From NCBI GenBank assembly GCA_024195585.1, contig SWBL01000226.1:1-64000 (forward strand): a stretch of 64,000 nucleotides of DNA, read 5' to 3'. Below, piece after piece: positions 30,396 through 41,030 of the stretch. The first letter of the stretch is position 1. Each line of letters opens with the position of its first letter. This DNA comes from Aureobasidium sp. EXF-3400 (Eukaryota; Ascomycota; Dothideomycetes; Dothideales; Saccotheciaceae). Under the pieces are notes generated by a model. It saw only the letters and a list, made by a program, of their open reading frames with translations. It ran no database searches and was not told the origin of the DNA. The position numbers were made by a program, and so were the translations under genes.

Positions 30396-31391
30396 ATGCC
30401 GCGACAACGACGTCCTTCAAACGCTTCGACTACAACACCCGACAGCTCCCTCCCGCCAGAGTCTGAGCTCGGCTCCATGTACGACTATCTCGCAAAGATC
30501 ATCCTCCTTGGTCCCTCATCAGCCGGGAAATCCTGTCTCCTGCATCGCTTCGTCAACTCTTCCTGGCGCATCCTCTCCTCCCAAACCATCGGCGTCGAAT
30601 TCGCTACCAAAATCGTAAAAGTCGGCGACGGCAACCGCAGGAAGAGAATAAAGCTGCAACTCTGGGATACTGCTGGCACCGAACGCTTCAGGAGTGTGAG
30701 CAGGAGTTACTATCGTGGTGCTGCTGGCGCAATCTTGGTCTACGACATCACGAACAGGGATAGTTTTGCGCAATTGGGCACATTCTTGAACGACGCCCGC
30801 GCTCTGGCGAGTCCGCATTTGACGCTACTGCTGGCGGGTAATAAGGCCGACCTTGCCGATCCTGTCGACAGTGATGCAGAGAGCGACGACGAATTCGAAG
30901 AGAGCGGTACTCTTTCACCGCCGTTCGGCCAGACACCTTCAAGCTACGACTCGCGCAGGTTCGACAGCATCGCCTCTAGAGGCACCATACCACGAGGTGG
31001 TAACGGCGCACGCGCTACCTTTGCCCCCGATGGCCGACAAGTCTCGTCCACCCAAGCGACACAATGGGCGACCACACAAACCATTCCCCTTGCTGTAGAG
31101 GTATCAGCCTTCAATGGTGATGGTGTGGACGAGCTGTTCAACCGTCTTGCTCGCATGATTCTGGCAAAGATTGAACTGGGCGAGATCGATCCCGATGACC
31201 CGCTTTCTGGCATCCAGTACGGCGACAGTTTATCCTGGGCTGTCGATGATGGAGGAAGCAGTATCAAGAGCGGCATGGATGGTCCGAGAAGACGGAGAAA
31301 GAGAGCGGGTACAGGTCAGTGGGCTTCCGGCCTGCGTGAATGGGAAGAGGTCTTTAGACTTGATGGACCCAGACGAAGAGGCTGCTGTTAG
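30396..31391 (+). CDS. Rab GTPase, Rab4/14-like, with large G4-G5 insert
   Basis: Small GTPase of vesicle traffic. Single exon, 331 aa against ~210 for a normal Rab. The P-loop is GPSSAGKS (39-46), switch I SQTIGVEF with Thr64, G3 LWDTAGTERFRSVSRSYYRGA (from residue 89), G4 NKAD (149-152) and G5 EVSA (235-238). The C-terminus GCC is a double-cysteine prenylation signal. Between G4 and G5 there are about 80 extra residues, acidic first (DSDAESDDEFEESG) and then Ser/Gly-rich. A 28-residue N-terminal extension and a ~65-residue basic region before the CC are also present. The family call is firm, but the Rab4/14 placement is a judgement from the RFRSVSRSYYRGAAGA segment. Confidence 0.9.
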   Translation: MPRQRRPSNASTTTPDSSLPPESELGSMYDYLAKIILLGPSSAGKSCLLHRFVNSSWRILSSQTIGVEFATKIVKVGDGNRRKRIKLQLWDTAGTERFRSVSRSYYRGAAGAILVYDITNRDSFAQLGTFLNDARALASPHLTLLLAGNKADLADPVDSDAESDDEFEESGTLSPPFGQTPSSYDSRRFDSIASRGTIPRGGNGARATFAPDGRQVSSTQATQWATTQTIPLAVEVSAFNGDGVDELFNRLARMILAKIELGEIDPDDPLSGIQYGDSLSWAVDDGGSSIKSGMDGPRRRRKRAGTGQWASGLREWEEVFRLDGPRRRGCC

Positions 31392-31767
31392 TTTCACTGC
31401 CCCTCGTGGTCCCGTCTTGGGAGATTTTCATTTGTCACACCTTCGGTTCGTTGGACTGGATCCAGAACACAAGGAATAGAGCGACAGAGTGAGCGCACGA
31501 TATCGCGTTTGATACGCATACACAGCGGGAAAGGTACACCGAGAACTTTCAATAATGTTAATTTTAATTTTAGCCCATGGTGGCATCTTCTTTTGAACGC
31601 CAACGGCCAACAGATCTTATCCTTGTCTCTGATGTGAAATAATTGTTGCCCTTGTCGTTTCTGCTCTATGTCAATGAAATGAACCACGCTCTGCCGCGCT
31701 GAGGGTTGAGGACGATGTGTTTGGTGGTAGCACCTCGTACCAAAACGAATGTGTTGCTGTAACATCA
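31392..31767. other. Convergent 3' intergenic region
   Basis: Between the Rab stop and the DOC1 stop. A short A/T tract near 31555-31575 may be part of a 3' processing region. Nothing else is seen. Confidence 0.5.
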
Positions 31768-33261
31768 TCATCTCAACTCTGGTTCCATCATGAACGAAGC
31801 CTTCTTGAGCCTAGGCAAGCCTTCTGAGCGCTTACGCTTCTCCTTGGAGCGAACAGGCATATCCATTCTATCGGTATGCGCGCCGTCCTTGGCATCACCA
31901 TCGTCCTCCATCAAGCCAGTGTCTTCCTCGGCTCTCTCGTCACGAGCAAAGATCTGCAGGCCGCGGAGATGGGTGTCCTTGCCGTTCTGATGGTTTTCAA
32001 GAATGCGAACTTGAAGGATGAAGCAGCGGAGCAATGGTCTCTTGCTCCAGTCGATGGCGTCGAGGTCTTCATTGTCTTCCTCTTCGATGGGGCCGACCTG
32101 GGAAAAGTCGACGGGGATCCAACCGCGAGGCTGCTCGAACTGCATGTCGGCAAACTCAATAAGATCATGGAGACCGGTGCCGGCCCAGAACTGCATGCGA
32201 GTAGGCGTGTAACTCTCGTCGTTCTCAAAGTCGAGGTAGATGCGAATGTGGGCGACGGCAACTTGCTTGAAGAAGTGTACGGTAAGGAGATGGGGCTGAG
32301 GACCGTCACTCTGCCAAAAGAGAGAGGAGGATGGGTGGCGGAGGGCAGCAACACCACAGCCAGGCTTGCTAGTGCTGACGGTCCAGGATGCCAGCGACGA
32401 AATCTCCTTCAACCCGCGAGGAGGTAGCGGATCACCATTTGTTGAATGCGCACCATCTATGATACTTGTCAGATCTCTGCGTACTCTTGGGGTTATGCTG
32501 TGAAGTTGGCGTTGCATGGTCAAGGGATTGTGGATGGATTTGAAAGACAAGGGAAGGTGCTGCATAGAAAGGCAGACGAACGGTACGACAGGACGGAGGA
32601 ATCGATATCGGAGACTTCTGATGACATGATGGTATGGTCGAGTTGTCGGGATTGATTTTATGTTCGTTGCGGCTGCGCAGTCTATCTTGTCGAGGTCCTA
32701 TCGAGTGATGGCAAACGGACACTTTAGGTGGAGTGAGTGCTCAATCCGTAGCTATCAAGATAAGCCATATCTCTGAGAGTCAATCCGACGCTTGATCAGA
32801 CGGGAAAGAGCGATCTCAATGGTCATGTTGACAGTCGCGATAGATAATGTGTGTCTCGAAAGTCATGGTTTGACATTTTGCAGGAAGGAGTGTCGTTACC
32901 AGTCGATCCATCCTGGAAACACAAGCAACAGGAGAATTCAAGACGCTACACAGGAATGAACAAGGAAAGTGTTTGCCTTACCTAGATCTACCTCCTCAGG
33001 ATCTATATCTGCTTCTCCATCGTCCTCCTCGTCATCGTCTAGATGGATGTTTTCTGTTTGCTGACCACGACCCAGCTCGGCAATGTTTCCTGGCCTTACC
33101 ACATCATCTATACTGTAGTCGACAATCAGGCCCGACGGAAGCTCAGAGCTATCAATGGAGAAGCCAGTATTGTCCAGCGAATGCCTTGCTCTTGCATTTC
33201 GGTTCTGACGCACTTGGTATGAGCCAGTCGCGGTAGTGTGAGCACGTGATGGTGGAGGCAT
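31768..33261 (-). CDS. DOC1: Anaphase-promoting complex subunit 10 (DOC domain)
   Basis: Substrate-recognition and processivity subunit of the APC/C ubiquitin ligase (family knowledge). Exons 33261-32982 and 32456-31768 encode 322 aa. The DOC domain (~105-265) is clear: LKEISSLASWTVSTSKPGCG, the FWQSDGPQPHLLTVHF strand pair, VAHIRIYLDFENDESYTPTRM, and ILENHQNGKDTHLRGLQIFA. An ~95-residue acidic/Ser-rich N-terminus (HLDDDEEDDGEADIDPEE) precedes it, as in other filamentous fungi. The basic tail (SKEKRKRSEGLPRLKK) is extra. The intron is about 525 nt, roughly ten times the local norm; the phase fits (split Asp codon) and a CTGAC branch precedes the ATAG acceptor, but a small additional exon inside it cannot be excluded. 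Confidence 0.87.
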
Positions 33262-34715
33262 TTCAGATGTTCATCTCCAGAGTGTTAACACATTGATAAA
33301 CGATTGTTGCGATTGACATCGGCTCCCCGTATCGACTGGGTCTTGCAGAAGGAGGATTCGGGCGGCACTCGGACGCGAAGGGCAGGGTCACTTCTCGGCT
33401 AGCAACATGCACGGAGTCTACCGAACGCTTCACCCTCGTTCTTCCCTTCTCAGCCTTCTTTCTCTCACTGGCGAAGTTCTTTTCTTCGACGTTGGACAAA
33501 CGTTCAAACTAGGGGCAGTTTCCAGGTCGGTACCGCATCTCTCGAACGGCTGCATGGAGTCGGTAACCTCGGACATCTTCGACTGCGACAACCAGACCGC
33601 CTCGACCAACGTCGTCATTTTCAATGTTACCGTTTGCCTACAACAATCACCGTCCATACCAGTCTTACGTCTATGCTTGAATCTTTGTTTTACCAGAGAA
33701 TCGATTCTCATCGCCTCACTCACGGCGACGGGAGCGAGTTCGTTCAGCCAACTCATTTAAGATTGCTGGCTTTGTAGGGCTCCGGATCGGGATGATATAT
33801 GCATACCGATTGGTCATATGTGAGCGCCTCGTGGAAGTCTAACTCTTCAATTGCCCTGGACTTTTTATTCCTCTGTATAAGATGATTGGACCGAATAGGG
33901 TAGAGCCGCTTCGCTTATCGTTCCTGTAAAGGGAACGAGGATCAGCTGTGGGGATTGAACTGTTCGATTATGGTTCTGCCCAAGTACAAGTCGCTCGTCC
34001 GTTCTTGCACATGGGCTTGCTATGCGACTGCCTTACCTCTGCGTTGGGTTCTTATGAGTATCCGTAAGTTATGGTTATGTACACTGCAACCTTCTCGCAA
34101 GCTTCTAGTGAGACAGCTCGCGTGGAAAGCTTGTGTTAAGCAAAGCTCATGAATTCAGCAAGCGACGGCCGTTGAAAAAGAGGATGATTACCGAAATCAG
34201 GTCCACCATTAGCAAGCCTGCCTTCCTCGGTAGTGCCTAGCTTCGCCTTTGCATGCCCAGGATGCTGATTTTGGGCTTGGTGCAGAGAAAGTTCCGCTGG
34301 CACACCGAGATGTTTCACGTTGCCGGGCAGTTCGTCCACACTTAACCTCAGATGAACTAAAACACACGTGGCATCGCACATGTCTCGCCATGTAAGCAAC
34401 GAGCTAGTCATGCCGCTATCTAACCCTACTGTCAGAACATTGCTCTTTCCAGCACTGAAGTCATAAGCCTGGCATATACATAGGATCATGTGCTGTCCCG
34501 ATAAGTTTCTTCCTTCTTGCTTCTCGCAACTCGTGTGCTGTCTCTATTCGTCACGCTCTTTTATTCGATCCCTTGGTTGCTCGATTGCTATTCTCCACCC
34601 TCTTTTTCCTTGCCTCAGTATTCTGACAGGCAACTCCTACGCTTTACATTAATCTAATTTTGAAGTGGCTCTTATCGAGCTCGTCGGAAGTGCAGTGGAC
34701 CCACTGTATCCGATC
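33262..34715. other. Divergent intergenic region
   Basis: About 1.45 kb between the DOC1 start (minus) and the rhodopsin-domain start (plus). A minus-strand frame at 33430-33756 starts with ATG (MSWLNELAPVAV) but has no recognised domain and could not be extended with convincing introns. No RNA gene is seen. Confidence 0.45.
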
Positions 34716-36123
34716 ATGACCTCCCACATAATGGCCAGGGTCGCAAACGCCTGGAACCCGGATGCAAGCTATCACACACCATCAAGTTATCACTCGGAAG
34801 CCTTGGTGGCCATCGCTGCTGCTTTCCTTGCGGTCACAATCACATTCACAACTCTACGTTTCTTCGTCAGGGGCTATATGATTCGTGCTTTGGGTGAGTC
34901 GAACGACTAAGCATAATCTTCAACTTACTAATTTCGTCGAAGGGTGGGACGATTGGTTAATCCTGCTTGCACTCAACAGCTTCATCTGTCAAGCCGCCTT
35001 TCTCGTACACATCGCGTGGATGGAGCAAAACCACAACTTGGAGATGCCACGGCCGCTTTCCAACGCCTTGGAGGTCAGTGACAATCATATGGACCTTCGA
35101 TATGTACTGACAAGTTGTAGTATGTCGTCCTTGAGTTCGCCTTTTACCTATTCACCAGCTTGTCCCTGAAACTTTCGCTGGCAGTGTTCTTCTTGCGAAT
35201 TGTAAGCCTTTTTGCTCTCTGGCTTCTGCTGGCCTTGCTGATTCAGGAAACAGGTTTTGGAAAAGTGGCAGCGCCGAGTCATCATCGTCAGTACTGTCAT
35301 CTTCTCCGTATACACATTCAGCTTCTTCTTTGTTGCTGTGTTCCAATGCGGTGATCCGGCGAACTACCTCCTCCACAAAGTGCAAGGCAAATGTGTGGCC
35401 TGGAGTACTCTGGGGCCAATGAACTATCTTCACGGAGTCATGAACGCTTTGACCGACTGGATCTTTGTGTCTCTTCCGATCTTGGTCATCCGCAAAGCCA
35501 ACATGAGTGTCAGAGACAAGTGGTCAGTGGTATTTGTTCTGGTCATTGGTGTTCTCGGCAGTGTGGCATCAGTGGTTCGTCTCTTCTACATCGGTGCCCT
35601 CCATTCTGGCGACCAGGACGCCACGACTTTCTTCAGCAATGCGTCCAGCATCGCGATCGTATCCACCATCGAACCCGGCTTGGGGATTACAGCGGCATGC
35701 CTCGCAACTCTGAGGCCGCTGTTTAGGACTCTCCTAGACCGCACCCGCTCTCAACTCTCGAGCGCCTCTGACAAGAACAAGTTGTCTACTGCGGAGCGTG
35801 GCGTTCAATCTCGAAGTGGTCTTACCTCACCACCACAATCGCCCCAACGCGGCGAATTTGCGCAATACGGATTCGCTTCGGAGGGCAAGTCTCGCGCGAA
35901 GAGCGAGCCACAAGTTGAGATGCACGATCTCTCTACAAGAACGTCCAGGGCTGGCTCGGACGAAGTCGTGGTTCAATTCGATACTGTACAGTCTGAGAGA
36001 CGCGACTCACAGAGCGATCTACTGGCAGAGCTGCATCAAGCCAGACAGGCATACAGTGCACGCATCTGGAGCGGGAACGATGAGAAAAGGACACAACCGA
36101 ACTTGCTACTTCCTGATGTTTGA
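34716..36123 (+). CDS. Fungal rhodopsin-domain (PTH11-like) integral membrane protein
   Basis: Seven-helix membrane protein of the large fungal family with the WDDW motif. Exons 34716-34893, 34943-35073, 35121-35201 and 35254-36123 encode 419 aa. The first junction creates the family signature ALGWDDWLILLAL. Further family features are LEFAFYLFTSLSLKLSLAVFF, the Cys/Gly loop FQCGDPANYLLHKVQGKCV, and DWIFVSLPILVIRKANMS. Seven hydrophobic segments lie between residues ~25 and 290, followed by a ~130-residue cytosolic Ser-rich tail (SGLTSPPQSPQRGE). Members are putative receptors or sensors; no ligand can be inferred. The fourth exon start was set at 35254 because the nearer AG at 35246 breaks phase. 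Confidence 0.88.
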
Positions 36124-36640
36124 AGGGATGAAAAAACAATATGGACCACAGCACTGGAAAAGTCATGATGCCACGATCTTTCAACATGTACATACTTTTA
36201 TCTTTTCTTTGTCTTTTTCTGGGTATATACTGGTTGGTCTAGATGTGGACAACAATGATATCTCAAAGCCTGATTCTTATATGCTCCAACGATCAATTAA
36301 TCCATTGGGAATCGATTTTCTTTCAAAGATGCTTTATGCTTTGACATGATTGGAATGATTCTATCTGAACTAGGGCAAGAAACCAAGAGCGAGTATTTGC
36401 AAGTAGAGTGTAACGGACAGTAGAAGACCGTTCGGAACTTAAACCATGAGGTTGAGCATCTGTCTGGCAAGGATGTCATGGTGAGTTGGCCTGACAACAG
36501 ATCTGGGGCAGCTGTCAGACAACAACGTTTCTCTCCACCCCCAGCTCCGTGACCCGCGATCAGGTCCCTTGCTTCTCCTTGCTCGGAACAAACTTTTGAT
36601 ATTCCTACCGTTGCTGAGTCTGGAATGTCAGTGAGCCCCT
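36124..36640. other. Intergenic region
   Basis: Between two plus-strand genes: the 3' UTR of the rhodopsin-domain gene on the left (T-rich, 36180-36230) and the promoter of the next gene on the right. Nothing else is seen. Confidence 0.5.
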
Positions 36641-38224
36641 ATGGCAGGATCGGATGGATATAGGGCCGACAGCCCCATCTCAGTCACAATTGAAACCGAC
36701 GACTACTATGATTACAACGACAAGGACGATCCGAAACGCCGCATCTCAAACATCACAGCGACTTCCGTTTCTTCGTTTCCGGATTCGGCTTGGCCTTCCG
36801 ACTCTGATCTACCTGGACCTTTCTATTCGAGTGCCAAACCTCGACCTGCTTATCGTGTAGGAAGCCTCCGTCGCTCGCCTTTGCCTGAACGCCTGTCACC
36901 ATCCTCTTTGCGACCTCCGAAACACACTTCGCATCGCCCTAGAAGTAGAGACGAATGTCGCCGTCCCAGAAGCAGAGGAGAGGATGTCCTCCATCATGAG
37001 ACTCTACCAGAAACACCCGCTCCTCTAGTTCTGCTGCATATCACAGTTCTGCCTCCGCGTCTGCCTTGGAACCGCACTGTCCTCGATGCAACCTTGCATC
37101 CGGAGCTGAAAAGACAGTTTGGAGTGCTACGCGCAGCGACCTCAGGACTGGTGGCACAGAGAGGCATCCTCATTGCCCATCCAAGAGAAGAGTTTGAGTT
37201 GTTGGAAGAGAGTGTACTCGAGGCTTTGGACCTGCTTCCTGAGCGTATCGGCTACGATGGACAGTACAGACCTCGTACACCCAATACCATTACGGATGAC
37301 GAGACAGACGGCTACAACGACGAGGCAGAGACTCCGATTTGCGAGACCTGTCAACGAGTCCATGTGGGCGATGCTTGGTACACCAGAGTCTATGCTGCAA
37401 ATGGTCTCATGCGCGCCGGTGCTTGGGGAGCCTGTTGGTCTGAGATGGAGAGGGTCGATGTAGAGGTTCGACCCTGCATCTCGGAACGCATCTGCAGAAA
37501 ACTTGATGAGATGCAGCTGGTTGAGGACACTGCTAAACTACGACCCGCCGAGATACCGAAGCAAGAGGTGCAACCTCATCTAGTGCCACCCATCCAGGAA
37601 ACAACTGTGGTAACGACAGAAACGCATCATGCCTTGGACGCCCAGCTCGAGCCTATCAATTCCAGACCTGTATCCATGCTCGACAACGACCTTCCGCCAA
37701 TCTACCACCCAAAAGATGTTCCCTTGAGATTGCTCTTGCGTAACTACCTCTACCTTGTATTGCGCGATCGCCGAAATGTCGCCATCTTCTTCCTCGCCCT
37801 GTCTTTACTGGCGTCGACCTTTTATGGCATGATTGCCTCACAAGAGTCTGTCATATCTGCAAGCAAAGCCATAGCAGTTGACGAGTCCCCGATCCCGCCG
37901 GCTGTATTGCCGCGAATCGATGTAGGCCATGGCAAGAGACATCCTATGTGGAAGCAAGACCCATTCGAGCCACAAGAAGATGGTGGCTCCGACGAACACT
38001 CTTTTTCTAGCCAAGTGTTTGAATCAGATCGACACCCCGAACACATGTCCAGAACCGTCGTCCCAGAAACAACAGTTCAACTCAACGCTGCTGCGACTAC
38101 AAGCGTGGCTGCCGCGAACATCCACATCTCCACTGAAACCACTGTCACATTTTCATCCAACCCTGCCTTTCTGCCTCTACTCCACGGAGCACCTCAGTGC
38201 CTTCCCAAAGACCAGCAGCTCTGA
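36641..38224 (+). CDS. Conserved-looking protein with C-terminal membrane anchor, unknown function
   Basis: Single exon, 527 aa. The N-terminal ~110 residues are Ser/Pro/Arg-rich and likely disordered (SPLPERLSPSSLRPPKHTSH). Residues ~125-300 look folded, with the hydrophobic strand LVLLHITVLPPRLPW and the motif ICETCQRVHVGDAWYTRVYA, whose Cys-x-x-Cys could bind metal, then GLMRAGAWGACWSEMERVDV. Residues ~365-400 give a single membrane helix (NVAIFFLALSLLASTFYGMI), followed by a ~125-residue Thr-rich tail. The layout suggests a tail- or single-pass-anchored protein. I do not recognise a characterised family. Confidence 0.75.
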   Translation: MAGSDGYRADSPISVTIETDDYYDYNDKDDPKRRISNITATSVSSFPDSAWPSDSDLPGPFYSSAKPRPAYRVGSLRRSPLPERLSPSSLRPPKHTSHRPRSRDECRRPRSRGEDVLHHETLPETPAPLVLLHITVLPPRLPWNRTVLDATLHPELKRQFGVLRAATSGLVAQRGILIAHPREEFELLEESVLEALDLLPERIGYDGQYRPRTPNTITDDETDGYNDEAETPICETCQRVHVGDAWYTRVYAANGLMRAGAWGACWSEMERVDVEVRPCISERICRKLDEMQLVEDTAKLRPAEIPKQEVQPHLVPPIQETTVVTTETHHALDAQLEPINSRPVSMLDNDLPPIYHPKDVPLRLLLRNYLYLVLRDRRNVAIFFLALSLLASTFYGMIASQESVISASKAIAVDESPIPPAVLPRIDVGHGKRHPMWKQDPFEPQEDGGSDEHSFSSQVFESDRHPEHMSRTVVPETTVQLNAAATTSVAAANIHISTETTVTFSSNPAFLPLLHGAPQCLPKDQQL

Positions 38225-38604
38225 AATCAAGGGTGGAAAGACACCGCAGTAACGACGATAGTTTTCCTTTCTTTTACTTCTGAGAGCGTAACCAGCGAGC
38301 GAGCGATTTTGACGTCTTTACTCTTTTTTTTTTCTTTTTGCTTGAACGATAACGAGATGTCGATATGACGACGAAAGGACGACATGGATGTGCGTATTGA
38401 AATCAGAAGACATGATGTCTGTATATAGTAATATAGAAGAAGAAGCCAGAAGATTGAACCTGCAAATCACAAGGGATGAATTCATCTAGGTGTCAAAATG
38501 CCCTCAAATCTATGTGAAAAAGTGTGGGTTTGAGTTTTACTCGCTGTGAGTACTATATTTCTGGACAGTAACCGCTTGTGATCTATCGATACAACTATCG
38601 TTTC
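38225..38604. other. Convergent 3' intergenic region
   Basis: Between the stop of the membrane-anchored protein and the RAD1 stop. It contains a T-rich tract at about 38320-38341, compatible with 3' end formation. No gene is seen. Confidence 0.5.
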
Positions 38605-39658
38605 TCATTCATCATCGGTTTCCGAGTCATCCTTTGGAAGTTCTCCGTCGACCTGAGGCACAATGCGGAAGTCCACGAAAGCAATACCCTCCTTTCCTGG
38701 TTCTGCTTGTGCTGATGGATCCACTTCGATCAAGAATTGCAGACTCAAGACGCCTTGCTCGTCCGCGCGGACACTGACTTTCGTAGCAGATATCATGGCG
38801 CGGTACACGGCCTTGATGTGCCGGAAGTTATAAGTCGTGCGGAAGCGAGCTGGACACTGGAATGTCTCGAGCAGTAGAGGATCCTGGTCCTTGTTGAAAT
38901 CGACAGTGGCCGAGCCCAAAGGACCTGTAGCTGAGAGCGACATGTAAGGCGCTGTCGGAGATGCAATCAAGGACAGACTGGTGGGGTTTGTGGACGCGAG
39001 TTCTGATATGGCATCAGCCAGATGTGCAGAGCGCATGATGGTCTTGAGGGCCAATGTCTCTCGATCAAACGGAATGTCTTCAGTCGTTTCGGCTTCGTAA
39101 GTGGTCAGATCACAGTTCGTGGTGATATCTGACTCGGACAGCTGTATTGACAGAGGACTGCCGCGGTTCTCGTACGAAATGCGGCAAAGACCAGAAGATC
39201 CTAGAGCCGAGGCGGAGAACGGATTATTCGCGTTGCGGTTCTGTCTGAGAGCGGTGAATGTGTCGTATGGATCCTGCTGCTGTCGAAAAGCATTACTGTC
39301 ACCAAGAGAGAATATCTGTAGTGTCTCGAGCAAGGCAGGAAGAGAGATTTGGAAGGTGGGATGTGTAGGGGCGTCTTCTGCTGGGTCGTCCTCAGGAGCT
39401 TCCGGATCTTGGTAACTCCAAGTTGTGAAAAGGGACCTCGAGAGGAACACAAAGGCTGTATACAGTCAGAGAGTGTACCAAAATTGTTGGAAAACGCTTG
39501 CCTTCCATCACACTCGTCTCTTGAGCACTGAATCGTAGTCCTTCCGGTGATAAGCGGACTTGGGTTTTGGAAGCGAATGCAATGCATCTTAGCAGAAGAG
39601 TCAAATCGCGGGCTGCTGGAGAAACGGCACTGAAAAGGCATAGGTTCGTTGATGCCAT
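38605..39658 (-). CDS. RAD1: Rad1, 9-1-1 DNA damage checkpoint clamp subunit
   Basis: Clamp subunit (Rad1/Rec1/Rad17 family) that recruits checkpoint factors to damaged DNA with Rad9 and Hus1 (family knowledge). Exons 39658-39502 and 39455-38605 encode 335 aa. The N-terminus (LFSAVSPAARDLTLLLRCIAF, then TQVRLSPEGLRFSAQETSVM) is a PCNA-like fold lead. FQISLPALLETLQIFSLGDS and CRISYENRGSPLSIQLSES follow, and the FRHIKAVYRAM region closes the second half. The tail is acidic (GELPKDDSETDDE). The intron is 46 nt and uses a GC donor (GCAAGC) with a CTGAC branch and a TACAG acceptor. No GT donor nearby restores the frame. Confidence 0.9.
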
Positions 39659-40176
39659 GTTGCTATGTGTTGCAGCAGTGGCGAGCGGGTCTTCAATTAT
39701 ATTCAGGCTGCGATCACTTTTACAGAGATTCGCGTTCTCGAGTTCGATTATACTTGTTTGGAAGGGATTCACAAGGGTTGGAGTTTGAATCGAGTTTTGT
39801 GCTGGATTGATTTATATGCTAGACGATCACGCGAGATGGATGGTTCGAAGATGGAGCGTTGGAGGTGCCAAGCTTAGTCAGCCTTAGGCAACTACGATGG
39901 CTTTCATGCCTCGTGCATTCGCGATTTCAACCATAGTGCAAATCGCAACGATGCACGTCTTTGTGTCGGTCCGTCCATTCTTCTATCCATTCTGCAGCTC
40001 TTGCAATGAATGCTCTTGTATGATGGACTCATGTGCTCAGAGCGGACCAATAGCTCAAGCACGGCTATCTCTCGATTGGTGGCATGCATAAGGTGTGTAA
40101 GAAGGCTGTGTTTCTTTGGTATGGGTATCTCAAATAGCGGAAGCAGAACGAGGCGGGCAAGAAGAAGAGCAAGGGC
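39659..40176. other. Intergenic region
   Basis: Between RAD1 (start at right end) and the OST5 stop, both on minus. It should hold the RAD1 promoter and OST5 3' UTR. No supported frame. Confidence 0.5.
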
Positions 40177-40578
40177 TCAAACGTAGACGCCTACAGCACA
40201 GATCATGTAGACGGCACCGAAGCTGAACAGCATTAGCAACGTCGATGATTCGTGAGGATAAGGAGGTTTAGTACCCAGCAGCAAGAGAAGCGGGCAGGCC
40301 GATCAGGGGGAGGTTCTTGAGCGAGGGGTCTGGAAGGTGTTAGTCAAGGCACAAAGCTTGGGATTGAAAGCAAATAGCATACTAAGACCGAAGTAACCAG
40401 ACAGAATGAGAGCTGCAAACGTCAGATTCTCTTATTCTACGACAATGAAAGACAGATAGTGTGTACCAGTGAACAGCAGAGTGATGCCGACGGTGAACTG
40501 CGAGTTCTTGCCAATGGTGGGCTCGTAAGGCTGGCCAGCAGCAGCTTCCCAGAGATCGTTCAGAGGTTGCACAGACAT
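40177..40578 (-). CDS. OST5: Oligosaccharyltransferase subunit Ost5
   Basis: Small membrane subunit of the ER oligosaccharyltransferase, homologue of yeast Ost5/human TMEM258 (family knowledge). Four exons, 40578-40467, 40412-40383, 40329-40275 and 40222-40177, encode 80 aa; the second exon is only 30 nt. The protein has two membrane helices, QFTVGITLLFTALILSGYFG and LPASLAAGFGAVYMICAVGV, and ends with the family-typical GVYV. The N-terminus MSVQPLNDLWEAAAGQPYEP is soluble. Three introns of 52-54 nt all keep phase. It lies divergent to RPB2. Confidence 0.88.
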
Positions 40579-41030
40579 GGCGACAAAGCAAGCGAATTGA
40601 ACAGACTACTACTTGGACAACAGCAAAAACAACAACAAGAGAGATGCGTCGCAAGCAACCTTGATGCTCGAGGCCAGATGGCAGCAGTCCGGGGCGTGGA
40701 GCCAATCACGTTACGCATGCCAAGACCTGGACTTCATTGAAGCAGGCGCGACCAGCGTCGAGCGTGGCCGTGTAGCAGCAGCAATCGCATCTCGACTCAC
40801 TCGCCGCGACAGAGCCTCGACCTGCTCGCCATCTTCCATCACTTCGCTCTTCTTCTCCACGCCCTTTTCCCTCTCGTCTAGCGCCGCTTCACTGCGTCGT
40901 TACATCGCATCCGCCCCGAACTCGTCGCCACAGAGCGCGCGCGCGCCTTTGCATCCCCGTCTCCCTCCGCCTTCAAAACACGCCCATACCACTTCCGCCC
41001 ATCTCCATCTCATCACACCAATCCTCCACC
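40579..41030. promoter_or_regulatory. Divergent OST5/RPB2 promoter region
   Basis: 452 bp between the two start codons. The RPB2 side becomes strongly pyrimidine-rich from about 40830 to the ATG (CCATCTTCCATCACTTCG..., CTTCTTCTCC), a CT-rich leader typical of highly expressed fungal housekeeping genes. No TATA box is evident. Confidence 0.55.

Noticed and set aside
33430..33756. ATG-started minus-strand frame starting MSWLNELAPV
   Set aside because: Looked briefly like a small mitochondrial protein, but no domain matched and plausible introns did not improve it.
34665..34715. N-terminal extension of the rhodopsin-domain protein
   Set aside because: The extended frame starts at a GTG; the first ATG is at 34716 and gives the expected N-terminus.
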